Shown here in pieces: positions 10,989-22,672 of a stretch of DNA of 64,000 nt (the stretch's first letter is position 1; every line of letters starts with the position of its first letter). The notes under the pieces were generated by a model. It was given only the letters and a program-made list of their open reading frames with translations. It ran no database searches and had not been told where the DNA came from. The stretch is from Bidens hawaiensis (Eukaryota > Streptophyta > Magnoliopsida > Asterales > Asteraceae), in NCBI GenBank assembly GCA_021521415.1, contig JAIQDT010003545.1, positions 62,001-126,000 on the forward strand, in the 5' to 3' direction. A program made the position numbers and the translations under genes.

Positions 10989-11906
10989 CATTTACCGTTT
11001 AAAAAAATATATTTAAATATCAGTCAACATAGTTAATTCGACTATATGCACGCTTTCAATACGCATTAATTAATAGGAAAAATTAATGTTTACATCTAAA
11101 TCAATTTAAAAAATGCATTCTATTTACTACATATAGAATTCAATATATATCTATTTTCCCAACCTTTTCCCTAAACATATACAAATTTTTAATATAAATT
11201 AATTCACATGCCACTTACACGAATTTCAGTTGTTCCCCCTTTCTGTCTTCTTATATACAAAACCACCATACCATTTCAATTTCTTTATTATCTAGACACG
11301 TTGCAATCCTTTGATTATTCTATTGGATTACATTGCCATTCTTTTATTATTTCTATCTATAAATTTATTATTACATTCAGTAAATAGGTAATTAAATTAA
11401 AAAAAATAAAGAGAAACTTTATCACAAAAATGCATCGATCAATACTAAAACATAATTTGGCTGCTTTTCAAGACACTCCAACCAAGTAACCAACTGTTGT
11501 GTTCTTTCTCTTCTTTCCAATAACTACCTTTTAACTGTAAAATCATAATTGTCACCCGTCCCAAACCTATAAATACATCCCATGTTCATCTATTCTTCAC
11601 AACCCAACTTAGCGTACACATATATGCTATATACATTTTATCAATCAATACCACTGTGTACGTTAATTACCATGGTGATCTGAAAATTGTTTAAAAATAC
11701 CATTTGTCGTGCATCCGTTTGATGATCTTAGATATAATTTCTCTTTGTTTGTGTATAAACTTTTGTCGTGTGTCACTTCAAAAAAGTTTGTTTGACATTC
11801 GCATAAGTTGTTTGATATTTACTTAATTTTAATGATCATTAGTTGAGGGAAAGTTTGAAGTGGGTAACACATTTTATGGCCATTTAAATCTACTGTTTTA
11901 GTTTAG
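10989..11906. other. AT-rich host-like DNA next to the gypsy insertion
   Basis: No ORF of note. This is the left flank of the 12.4-kb gypsy element, which inserted at 11907-11911. It includes a promoter-like stretch (see next entry). Confidence 0.5.
11510..11674 (+). promoter_or_regulatory. Orphan promoter-like stretch (CCAAT, TATA, leader)
   Basis: A CCAAT motif (11519) precedes cctataaatac (about 11566), a strong plant TATA box, about 30 bases before ttcatctattcttcacaac, a CT/CA-rich leader. An ATG in good context (ttaccatgg, 11671) opens a frame that stops after three codons. It looks like the front of a host gene or an old element, with the body lost. No coding region follows before the retrotransposon. 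Confidence 0.35.
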
Positions 11907-11911
11907 TTAAC

Positions 11912-12888
11912 TGAAGAAACGTGGATCGACTCACTGGTAGACGATCTACTTTCCTCGGGTGTGATTATGCTATTCCACCGATGGTTCTCTGGGATCTGGG
12001 TTCTTCCACCTACAAAATGAACAGCACCGTAAACTTACCCCTCAGAAAGGGACAGAGGGGTCCTCTTTGGGGTAACCCTCCGGTGTGAGAATAAGTGTTT
12101 GTAAGAGAAGATAATAATATGAGAGTAGGAAATTTGGAGAGTATTGCTTAATATAGCTGAATACTGTGTAGTTAAATGTGATTGTGTCCTCTTCCTTGTG
12201 GAGTTGATGTGATATTTATAGTGCTAGGGTTTCCAATGATTGGGCTCAGACCCAATTAGGGCCTTGCTGGCCTCCTCCAATTGTTTTGCGCCACGTGTCC
12301 TCTGGGACACCTGGTGCTTTTTCATTGGTTATAATCACGTGGTAGCACATGGGTTTTGCTGAGTTGTCCACCTTTCATTGGCAGCTGTCAACATCAGCAT
12401 ATTCTTATTCCTTAAAAAGATACCTTCTGGAAGGTTGTCTGACGTGCACCATCAAGGTTGCCCTAATCCTGATTTGGATAAGGACGAGGTTGATTATGTG
12501 CATGTGTGATACGCGCCTATCCTGAGGATGCGCGAGGTCTTCTCTTTATTCTCACGCGCAGATGTTTCATGCGCAGATGTGATATGCACAAGCATGTGAT
12601 ATGCGCCACGCGCGGATGCGCCACGCGCAGATGTTATATGCGTGAGCATATGTGATGCGTGAGCATGTGTGATGCGTGAGCAAGTGTGATGCGTGAGCAT
12701 GTGTGATGCCTGAGCATGTGTGATGCCTGAGCATGTGATGCATGAGCATATGTGATATGCGTGAGCATATGTGATATGCGCCATGCGCATAGGTTTTGGC
12801 TTTGTGCCTTCTTGATTTCAAGCCTCTTGTCTATATCTTGTGGGTTGACCCGCCTCGCTCGGTGTTGAGGCGGGTACATACCTCTTCA
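11912..12888 (-). repeat. 3' LTR of the 12.4-kb gypsy element
   Basis: 977 bp, plus-strand ends tgaagaaacg and tacctcttca. It matches the right LTR almost base for base and is 16 bp longer: one extra 17-bp tandem unit, less one inserted base elsewhere in the partner. A TATA box CTATAAATA on the minus strand is at 12221-12213. Confidence 0.95.
12600..12790 (+). repeat. 17-bp tandem repeats in the LTR
   Basis: Units of gatgcgtgagcatgtgt and the variant gatgcctgagcatgtgt are followed by gatatgcgtgagcatat units. The other LTR holds the same array at about 24065-24215 with one unit fewer. All long minus-strand frames here (Met-His-Thr-Cys-rich) are a by-product of the repeat. Confidence 0.85.
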
Positions 12889-12901
12889 AGCCCCCCCAGT
12901 C
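12889..12901 (-). other. Polypurine tract of the 12.4-kb gypsy element
   Basis: On the minus strand GACTGGGGGGGCT lies directly before the TG of the 3' LTR. This is the site priming plus-strand DNA synthesis. Confidence 0.85.
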
Positions 12902-13084
12902 TAATGTGTGTCTTGTCTCGCGTGAGCGAGGTAAGATAGATATTAGACTTAATAGGTTGCTCTTTTTAATAGGGTTTGTCTTTTCTTCTTATTACTCATC
13001 TTTGCGCGAAATTCTATCCTTTTGGCTAAAAACGAATCGTCCCTGTACGTGGTTGGTTGTTGCTGACATGCGTCAGTGATGGAG

Positions 13085-13489
13085 ACGTGTCAGACCTTTC
13101 GTGTGCTCGAGGTGCTACAGTTGCCTTTCGTGTCTCCTCACATAGTGTCAGGAACACGTGTCGCGCTCGCGTTGGTCCGTACCTGCGAGTGGTAGCGCGT
13201 GAACTATGGTAGCAGCTGTATCGTTTCTTTTCGTGTCCCCTCACACAGTATAAGGGACACGTGTCGCGCTCGCGTTGGCTTACACCTGCGAGTGGGGGCG
13301 CGTGAAGTCCGTTCAGTGCCAAATTTTCTCTCTCCTGGGCCTTTAAAAGCAAGCCCTTAGAGCTTTTATTCTTCATCTTCTTTGTTGTTTATTCGAAGCT
13401 TTCCTTTCTTTCGTTCTTTTCCGATCACCGTCTTCTGCTTCCAGATCTCTGTTCTTTTAGAGGCACCATCCGTTCGTTTTTACAGTTGT
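13085..13489 (+). promoter_or_regulatory. Promoter-like region of the antisense gene, with a duplicated G-box module
   Basis: Two similar ~80-bp modules (13126-13204 and 13228-13307) each contain acacgtgtcgcgctcgcg, with a CACGTG G-box at 13155-13160 and 13258-13263, 103 bp apart. A TATA-like ctttaaaagc follows at 13341 and a CT-rich leader leads to the ATG at 13490. This arrangement looks like a genuine plant promoter reading rightward, opposite to the retrotransposon. Use in vivo is inferred. Confidence 0.5.
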
Positions 13490-16400
13490 ATGTCTGATAG
13501 TTCAGACAACACAATCTCCCCTATCCATCGCCGTGTTAAATCCTTAGTAATGTCTACGTTGAAGAAGACCGGCAAGGGGAAGAAGGCTGCTGAGGCCTCA
13601 TCGGAGGATGTAGGGAAGACCAAGACGGTGAAGAAGTGGGATGAGATCCCCTGCAAACTGAGGCAGGCCGATTTTGACAGCCTTATCGCCTCTCAGGGTT
13701 TTCTCCCTGAGTATGGTTGCATGCTGCCGGCGGCCGGGCAAACGGCGGCGGACCCGCCCACCGGCTATATATCCCTTTATAGCCATTTTTTCACCCACTG
13801 CAACCTTCGTCTCCCGATGACAAGGTTTGTGGGTGCGCTGCTTAAGTTTTATGGGATTCATATATCCCAAGTCCATCCGTTTGGACTTGTGCGCATGACT
13901 CACTTTGAGTTCATGTGCAAATCCCAGCGCGAGGAGCCCACCCCTCGTCGCTTTCAATTTTTTTATAAGCCCAAGATCCAAGATTCTTGGTTCTCATTTA
14001 TTCCTCGCAGTCAGAATGTCAAGTGCTGCACTGTTTCATTCAAGAGCCTTCATGACTGGTCTGAGAGATTTTTCTACATCAGGGCTGGTGTGATCCCCAT
14101 CCGCATGACCATGCGCGCGATTTCTTCTGCGCCTGCGGATGTGGGTGTCCTCAAGAACCCAACTGGCGCCTGGGTAAACAAGTTGACTGCCGAACCATCC
14201 CCCGCCAAGAACATTTGCGAGGAGGCGCTGGTGGGGGTTGGCATGAGCAGGAGGTGGGCCGACAGCGCGACTGAGCCCGTTATCCAAGTTGACGGCTTGT
14301 GTAAGTTAATCTCATTGCATTACTTCTGCGCGAATACTTATCTTTTTGCTGATATCATTTGACTTGTTTTGTGCAGTCAGCAAGGAGTATGTCCACGCCG
14401 CCTATGATGAGCATATGGAGGGTGGCTCCGTCGCGCTGGGCGCTGGGGAGGTTGGCTTCCCCGATCGCTTCGATGACATGTTCATCCCTGTTGATCTGGG
14501 ATTTCTCTTTGACAGCGATGCGCCTGGTAAGCCTTTGTACTTATGCAGTTGCCTTTATAATACCAAATTTGGCTAACACTTCTTTTGCACGTATTGTAGA
14601 CGCGCTTGAAAACTACGAGCTGGAGCTCGCGGAAGAGGAGGAGGAGGAGGAGGAGGCGCCCCAACTAAAGCGTAAAGCTAAGGGGAAAACTGGCGCAGGG
14701 GCCAGTAAGAAACAGAAGAAAGATGTTGCCCCTGTTGCTCAGGATCCTCCTACTCAGGCGAGGGGATTTGAGAAAACCCAGGAATTTCCCCCCAAGTTTT
14801 CCTTATCTTCCCTGCCTCAAAAAGTGGGCAGACCTCCTGTCCACATGAGGTATGGTGCTACTACCTCCTCCCTTCGCGCGGTGGAAAAGGGAAGCGGCGT
14901 TGCGCCTTCGACATGTATACTTTGCTTATCCTTTGCTTATCTTTCATGGTTCTATGAGCGCGATTCTGATAGAATTACTAATGAATCTTTGCTCACTCAA
15001 ATGTTTGTAGAGCCGGCGACCTTGGTGGATCAACCTCAAGCGCAACAAGATGCCGAGGCTGCGCCGGAGGTCGCTTCGAAGTCCCCTGTTTTACCCTCAA
15101 AAAAGGGTAGAATGGACTTCATGGCGATGTTTGCCTCGCGAACGGAGTTGCGCCAAGGTACGTATTGTGCTTTTATTTTCTGGCTTTCTTTTAGATCAAG
15201 TCATGAACCATTTCTTTTTGTTGATTTTTTCACAGGAGTCATTGCTGGCGTGCAAGCTGCTAGCGGCACTCCTGGCGCCGGTGCCAGCGCCGCTGGTTCT
15301 GCTCCTGCTCCTGCAAGTGCTGAATCTCCCCTCATCGGGATTACTAAGGAGCAGGAGGCCGTTTTACGCGCCGACATGGCGGCGTCGAGGCCTCCTTCAC
15401 CTCCTCCTGCGCACAGCCCTCCTCGCGAGACTGATTTTGGTTCTAGGTCGCAGGAGAAAAGGCCTGTTTCCGAGGAGGATGAGGAGTTTGAAGTTGAAGA
15501 CTCCGACGGCGGCCGCGCCAGCCCTGCAGCGCCACGAGGTTTCGCGGCGGAGCCTTCTCGTGGGGCTGGCGTTGACTTTTCTGCTTCATCCCCGCAGGTA
15601 TAGGTTCGTTTTTGCTCCGCTGCGCGGACTTTCATATTAGTGTTTTGATGACTTAGATCATTACTTTGTGTTTGCAGGAAGCCGATCACATTTACCGCCC
15701 TAGATGGAACATTACTGAGGACAGCTCATTCCAGTCCATGGGTGTGTGTGAGGACTTCTGGGCTCATTCTGTGCCTCCAGCTGAAAGGAGGTTTCAGGAG
15801 CCCGCGCTCGCGATGACTTGCTCAAAGATCATCTGTTTGCTGGGTCGGCTTTCTTTGCTGCCTCCCAAGAGCTTCGCTATGATTACTTAAAGGTACGTGA
15901 TGCTCTTGCGGAAGCCAAGCAAGAGGCTAAAGTGTCTGCTTGGCATCTTTCTGATGCTCGAGAGAGAGCTGAGAAGCTCCAAGCAGAGCTCAGTGAGAAC
16001 AGGGCAAGTGCCAACAGCGCCTTTGTGAAGCGCGGGCATGAGCTTCAGGCTGCACGGGAGAAGCTACAGGCGGCGGAGGCGGACGCGGCCAAGTACGCGC
16101 GTAGAGCGCGCGACTTGGAGCTGGACGCGGAGGCGCGTGACCAAGCTCTTGTCCAGTCTATAACTGAAAAATCATCACTGGAGAGTGAGGTTGCGCGCCT
16201 GAAGAAGGAGCTGGCGGCCGCGCAGGCCGAGAAGGATGAAGCCTTGGCGACGGCAGCGTCTAGCCAGGAAGCGCTCGAGCTTGCGCGAGCGGAAAAGGAA
16301 GAATCCCTGGCGGCAGCAGCGTCCGACAAAGAGGAGCTGAAACAGACTAAGGAAACTGTTGAGTTGTTAAATTCTCAGATTCCTGCTCTTGAGACGTCTG

Positions 16401-17038
16401 TTGCTTCCCTCGCGCAAGATCGCCAATGGCTAATCTCATAGGGTATGACTCGTTGCGCTTACGCGATGAAATATTCAGACGAGTTTCAGGCCCTTGTGAT
16501 GGATTGCAACGCTGCCGCGCGCTTGGTGGGTCGAGCTGAAGGGTTTAAGGACGGCTATGAATATGGGATGCTGAAGAAGAACCCATCCGACTACCCTTAT
16601 CAGAGCGACGTTGCCTGCGCGGACATGGCCGAGATGGGGGAGAAGTATTTGAATACTCCCATTCCTATCCTTGCGCATGTATTTTAACTTTAATGAGATT
16701 ACTTTGATTTATTTTCCAAGTATTTTTGTACTCATATTTTTCCTTATGATTTGCAGATATCCGCGCTTGCTGACCAGCCCGACCTCGGTGCGCTAAAGAA
16801 ATTGCTTGACGAGTGCGAAGGGGCTGGTGGCGGCGATGATGGCGCGGGGAATGCTGCTCCTGCTAGCGGCTCTGGCGTGGCCAAAGGATCCGCTCCTGAC
16901 ACTGTTGTGATAGAAGACTCCATTCAGGATGAACAACTTGACTATGGTCAGTTTGGAGATGACGAGGAGCGGGCTGCGCCAGATGCTGAGGGCGGTGATG
17001 AGGACTATGAAGAGGCTGACGTCGACGTGGAGACTTGA
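13490..17038 (+). pseudogene. Spliced antisense gene of the Tat element, 'putative gypsy-type transposon' (PF04195-like) protein
   Basis: On the strand opposite gag-pol. The first exon (13490-14300, MSDSSDNTISP) contains YISLYSHFFTHCNLRLP and the following LLKFYGIHISQVHPF, matching the plant PF04195 domain often found with gypsy elements. Predicted introns with GT/AG ends: 14301-14376, 14527-14599, 14915-15010, 15158-15235, 15598-15677 and 16679-16756. Exon 3 encodes an acidic run and KRKAKGK; middle exons are Ala/Pro rich; 15900-16430 is a long Ala/Glu/Lys coiled coil; the end is acidic. Breaks: splicing at 14914/15011 would make a TAG, there is a frame change near 15800, and a TAG at 16439-16441. 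The longer ATG at 13382 is less likely because it lies within the leader. Function unknown. Confidence 0.7.
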
Positions 17039-17832
17039 GAAGCCCTTCATGTTTTTTATTTTTATTTGTAGTTTGTATCTCATCATCTTGTAAACTTGTA
17101 AATTTCAATGCTTTGGAATGAAATTTTGTTTTTCCCTTCTTCGCATCTTACGCATTCCCCATTCATCTCTTTATATTGCATGTTTGCTTGTTGAATATAA
17201 GATATGCTTGCACGTTGAAATAAGAACAAGGTTGTAATGAAATTATTATACTTAATCCTTGTCATATTGTAAGTGATTTTGCCATATCTTGATTATGTTG
17301 ACACGTGCCTTGGCGTTTTCATTATTCCTCTTTTGCGCGACGTTATCGCGCATTTATTATATGGAATTATGAGTTTTTAGCCTTTACGTGTCAATGTGTG
17401 TTACTCAGATATCCATTACAATTTCATGCGCGACCTCGACCTGAGACCCTAACAACTATGTTTTGGCATTTGCTTTGCCTTAGTTGTGCTTAGGTATTTT
17501 TATGGTCTGTCTGCGCAGCATGTAGGATGGATGTTGTGAGTGATTTGAGCTAAGGCTCACATTATTGGTCTAAGGCCCTGAGCTAAGGCTCATAATTTTG
17601 GGCTAAGGCCCTGACGTTTTAGAGTTAAGACTCGTTAACGCGTTTGCGCATGTATGTTTTACTTCGTTTTATTTTGTTTTGATGTCAATACAATGTTGTC
17701 ATATTGCTCAAAATTAATAAAGGGAAGTGTGAAACATGTATGCGAAAGGTAATAGAATCCACATTAAGAGAAGATAGCGCGTATCATTATTCATAATGGC
17801 TTAAAAAGCCTTGATTACAAACTTGACATTTT
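17039..17832. other. Non-coding gap between antisense gene and pol end
   Basis: Holds the 3' flank of the antisense gene and the 3' flank of pol, which converge. At 17545-17615 a ~35-bp unit (gagctaaggctca ... ctaaggccctg) occurs twice. No ORF is supported. Confidence 0.5.
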
Positions 17833-20568
17833 TTACATGAAACATTTTCTAAGCTGTGCTGCGTTCCATGCGCGCGGGATCTTCTTTCCATTCAAATCTT
17901 TTAAGGCGTATGCGCCTTTTCCCAATTCTTCCAAGACTTGATAAGGTCCCTCCCAATTGGGGGACATTTTTCCCGGGGGTATCGCGCGGCTAGCTTCACT
18001 GTTTCGAAGGACAAAATCATTTTTCTTGAAGTGGCATTCTTTCACGCGCTTGTTGTAATATTTTTCCAGTTTTTTCTTGTATTTGGCTTCACTGATGATA
18101 GCCGCCATTCTGCGCCCTTCCAGTAAGTTGAGATCCAACCTTCTTTCGCGCTCGTTATCAATCTTGCTCATCATGAGCACTCTATGGGATGGGCATCCAA
18201 TTTCTGCTGGAATCATTGCCTCTGTTCCATAGGTTAGGCTGAACGGGGATTCGCCATTGCTGGTTTTGCTTAATGTCCTGTGTGCCCACAGGACATTAGG
18301 TAGCTCTTCGACCCAAGAATGGGATTCTCCCTCTAACCTTTTCTTCAGCCCATTCAGCAAGCTTTGGTTAGCGCGTTCCACTTGGCCATTCCCCTGAGGG
18401 TGATAAACTGAAGTGAAAATTTGGTTGATGCGCAATTCCTTGAGCCAGCTGGATATCTTCTTGTCAGTGAATTGCTTGCCATTATCGCTCACAATTTCCA
18501 TGGGTAAGCCAAAACGGCATATGATGTGGCTCCAGATAAACTGCTTCATCGCTTTGGCTGTGATTTTTGCTAGTGGCTTGGCTTCAACCCATTTTGTGAA
18601 ATAGTCTACTGCCACTACCAAAAATTTTACTCGCCCTTGCGCTTGCGGAAGGGGACCCACAATGTCGATTGCCCATTTGTGGAAAGGCCATGCAGAGGTC
18701 ACTGGAATCAAGTTGTTCTTTGGCCGCATGGTGTTTGGCGCATAGCTCTGACATGCTTTGCATTTTTGGATCTCTTTTAGAGCGTCCAAGTACATGCCTG
18801 GCCAATAGTAACCTGCGCTCATTGCCTTGGCAACCACCATGCGCGGGCCAGCATGTATTCCACAGATTCCTTCGTGTATCTCTCTGATCACATAACTTGC
18901 TTCCTCAGCATCTAGGCATTTCATGAGCGGCCCAAGATAAGAGCGTCGATATAATGTGCCATCAAGGAGTTCATAGTTCTGCGACTTGTGTCTTATCTTC
19001 CTCGCCTGTGCGCGATCATCTGGTACCTTTCCCTCTTTCAAGAATTCCATTATTGGAGTTATCCATGATGAAGGGGTTGTATGAGTTACAAGGACAGACT
19101 TCGCTACCACCGACGGGTTGCTCATTACTTCTACCCTGACATCTTTGCCAAAGTGATCGAAACTGGTTGATGCCATCTTACTCAGCGCGTCTGCAGATTT
19201 GTTTTCACTGCGCGGAATACGAATGATTCTGAAGCAGTCAAATTGCTCGATGAGCTTTTTCGCCTGCTCTAGATATAGAGGCATGGTGTTCTCCTTGGCA
19301 TCATAAAGGCCATTGACCTGTGCTGCTACCAAGTATGAATCAACATGGGCCTCTAGCTTTTTAACTCCGAATTTGTGCGCGATGCACAGCCCAGCCAGCA
19401 GGGCTTCATACTCAGCCTCATTGTTGGTGCTCTTGAAGTCCAACCTGATGGCATAAGTATATTCATGATTCTCTGGATCCACCAGTTTGAGACCTGCGTC
19501 GGACCCTTCGTTGTTTGAAGCTCCGTCAGTGAACAATCTCCAAACATTTTCTTCATCATTGGCTCGCGGAGGGTCTACCTCGCGCTGAGCCTCTTCAACT
19601 CTTCCTTCGGGGATTTCTGTGATGAAATCAGCTAAAACTTGCCCCTTTATTGCTGGACGGGGCTTATAGGCGATCGTCTGTTCACCTAATTCCAGGGCCC
19701 ATTTTGTCAGCCTTCCCGAGAGCGCGGGGCGCCGCAAGACTTGCTGGATGTTGTAACCAGTTAGAACTTCAATAGGATGACCATTGAAATATCTATGAAG
19801 CTTGCGCGACGCGTGTGTTAGTGATAAAACTAACTTTTCCATGATGGAGTAGCGCGTCTCAGGATCTGTCAGCACCCGACTCACATAGTATATTGGCGTT
19901 TGGATTCCCTTGCGATCCACCAACAATACAGCGCCGATGGCGCGCTCTCCTGCTGATAGGTACAATGTCAAAGTTTCACCAGGAAGTGGAGCTGTGAGCG
20001 CGGGCAGATTTATCAAACATTCTTTAATCTCACTGAAAGCTTGCTCGGCCTCAGGAGTCCATTTGAATTGGCTTTTCTTTAAGCAGTTTCTCAATGTATT
20101 GACAAATGGGGTAGATTTGGTTGCATGGTTCGCTAGGAACCTGTTGATTGATACCAATCTACCATTCAGCTTCTGAACTTCTTTCATGGTGGATGGCGAG
20201 GGCATGTCAAGGATGGCCTCCACCTTCTCAGGGTTCACCTTAAAACCATCCTTGGTGACCATTACACCTAGAAATTTTCCCTCTTGCACGCCGAAAGTGC
20301 ATTTGCTCGGATTGAGCTTCATGTTAACTTCCGTTAGGCGCCCAAGGGTTTCTTCGATGTCTTTGAGCATTTGTTTTTCCTCCCTACTTTTGATCACCAA
20401 ATCATCCACATAGACTTCTAGGTTTCTTCCAATTTGCTCGCTGAAAACGGCATCCATAAGTCTTTGGTAGGTGGCTCCCGCATTCTTCAAACCAAAGGGC
20501 ATCTTTGTGTAACAGAAAACACCCTTGTCGGTTCTGAAGGCGGTCTTGTCCTCATCTTGTGGTGCCAT
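17833..20568 (-). pseudogene. pol: Gypsy pol, second part: RT, two RNase H domains, integrase
   Basis: A 911-codon open frame that starts just after an in-frame TAA. RT: MPFGLKNAGATYQRL near residue 25 and catalytic YVDDLVIKS near 54. RT-linked RNase H follows near 200-330, then a second RNase H with LFTDGASN, NNEAEYEALLAGL, AHVDSYL and SADALSKMAS (about 350-480). Integrase: HEGICGIHAG with CKACQ (HHCC finger), then AIDIVGPL, VSDNGKQF and GQVERANQS (DDE). The C terminus has WEGPYQVLEELGKGAYALK and no chromodomain. The dual RNase H places it in the Tat lineage. All catalytic residues are present; only the upstream stops break it. Confidence 0.95.
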
Positions 20569-22672
20569 TTAAATCTGGTGATAGTCCTTGTAGGCATCCA
20601 AGAAACATTTGAGCTTGAATGGCGCCACGGAGTCCACCTTTGCGTCGATGTTTGGGAGGGGGTAACAATCCTTTGGGCATGCTTTGTTGAGGTCCTTGAA
20701 GTCAATGCACATCCTCCAGGACCCGTTACTTTTCTTTACCATCACAGGATTGGCTACCCATGTCTGGTATCGTATTGGGCGGATGATGTTTGCGCGCAGT
20801 AGATCCTCAACCTGCTCATTCATGGCCCTCGCTTTCTCATCCCCCATGACTCTCTTCTTTTGAGCAATTGGCTCTACAGACTTGAACGTGTTGAGAGAAT
20901 GTTGTGCCAGGTCTCGCGGAACCCCAGTCATATCAGAGTGTTGCCACGCGAAGACCGACATATATGCCGTGAGCAATCTTTTCATTCTCAACCTCGTGTC
21001 GTCTGATATCGTTGCGCCAATTGTGATCTTCTGCTCCGGGAATTTTGGGTTGAGAATCCATTCCTCTGGCGCGTTGTCTGCCATTGGAAGTTTCATTCTC
21101 CCTTCCCGCGGAGTATTTGTCACTGCACACAAATGATCTCGGTATACAAAAGTTACACCTGTTGGTGTTGGGAACCCCAACGCGCCGTGCGCTGGCGACG
21201 GTATGGCGTTAAATTGGGCAATCGTTCCTCTACCCAAGATCATATTGTGGCAAGAAGTGGTGGGCAAGACCAAGAAGTTGACAACTTCGGCTCGCTTGTG
21301 TTTCTCATCCCCCATAGTTAGCTCAAATTGTATTTGACCTAGGGGATGAATGATTTCATTTGAAACACCAGAGATTGGTGCATTCACAATTTCAAGCCTT
21401 GCTTGGTCTGCCGGATCCAGTTTTCTGAAACATTGCTCATACATGATGTCCGATTCGCTGCCAGTGTCCACCAGGACTTTTGACACTTCGTAATGAGCAA
21501 TGTGTGTAGTGATGACAAGAGGACTGCTGATAGAAGGGCCTCCCCTGATTCTTGGGAAGATTACTTGTTGCTCGCGCCAATCTCCTTGGATTTGCGCGCT
21601 TCTCTTTCTTGATGTTTGCCCTTGCCTTCCTCCCTCGGCTACACAGATTCTTTTGTACTTTTTGCTGGCAGAGGCTCCTTCTGGTTGTTCACTTTCTGGT
21701 CTTGGGTTTTTCACCAGGTGAGCCAGCTTGCCTGATTTCACATTTTTTTCAATTGCATCCTTCAAGTGATGGCATGCATCAGTGTTGTGTCCCGTGGACT
21801 TGTGAAACTCGCAGTACTTGCCACTGTTTGATGGTCCCTTGTAGTGTAGTGGCTTGGGGCTTTTGAACTGGACATTCTCAGTGCTTAACACTTGTGAGGG
21901 TGTTTTAGTGAGGGGAGTCCAGATTCTTGGCAGAGGTCTGCTAGGATCTCTGTCGCCTTCCCTCTTGTCACCCTCCCCGCGATTACGAACGTCTTTTTGG
22001 GGCTGGGGTGAGCTTGGATGCGCCTGCTTTTCTGCGGAAGAAAAACTGGTTGATTGCAACCTGGACCATACAGTGTTCTGTTTGCCCCTTCTTTCGCTGC
22101 TGCGCGGTGCCTCTGCTTGATGCCCTCTTTCTCTCGCTCTATCTTGGGCAATTTGTTTTTCATTTCTCGCGAAGACTCGCGATGCTTCCATTAGCTTGGC
22201 CCAAGTGGTTGGGATGCCATCTCTGCTTACGAGAGCTCGGCGGAGTTGATTACTGCGCGCGCCTTGTATAAAGGCCACGCGCAATAGTTGCTCAGTGATA
22301 CCTCCGATTGCCAGAGACTCCTGATTGAAACGAGTGATGTAGTCTTCAATCGTTTCATCATTCCTGCGCACGCAGTGCATGATGTCATCAGGGTCGCGAG
22401 TGTGTCTTCGCTGTTGTACGAAGTGAGCTTGGAACTTTTCCAATAGTTCCTCGAACCCATCGATTTGCCCAGTAGGCAAGCTTTCAAACCAGACATGCGC
22501 CGCGCCCGTGAGGCAGCGAGCAAACATGTGACACCATGTTGGCATCGTCCCGCTTTCTAGGTTTCCAGTGTTGTAAAAACCTTGTAAGAAATCGTCTGGA
22601 TCTGTTGTGCCGTCATATTTGCCTAAACCACTTGGCATCTTGGTCTTGTGCTGGATGGGGGCCTTCGCAATG
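20569..22672 (-). pseudogene. Gypsy Gag capsid, protease and start of RT
   Basis: Open frame of about 690 codons, closed by a TAA at 20569-20571 in the RT between KDYHQI and MAPQDEDKTAF, where other elements read through. Gag capsid: PDDFLQGFYNTGNLESG, AAHVWFESLPTGQI and ETIEDYITRFNQES (residues 15-115). A knuckle-like CEFHKSTGHNTDAC is near 280. Protease: LVDTGSESDIMYEQCF near 390. RT starts near 560 with WRMCIDFKDLNKACPKD. The apparent ATG at 22638 is internal: the same frame continues upstream across a TAG at 22673-22675. Confidence 0.92.

Noticed and set aside
12494..12879. Long minus-strand frames rich in His, Thr, Cys (also 23948-24316)
   Set aside because: They are translations of the 17-bp LTR tandem repeat in all three frames and have no domain or start context.
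15201..15689. 162-codon minus-strand frame in the antisense gene
   Set aside because: Shadow of GC-rich exons of the plus-strand gene; it also spans predicted introns and has no recognisable domain.
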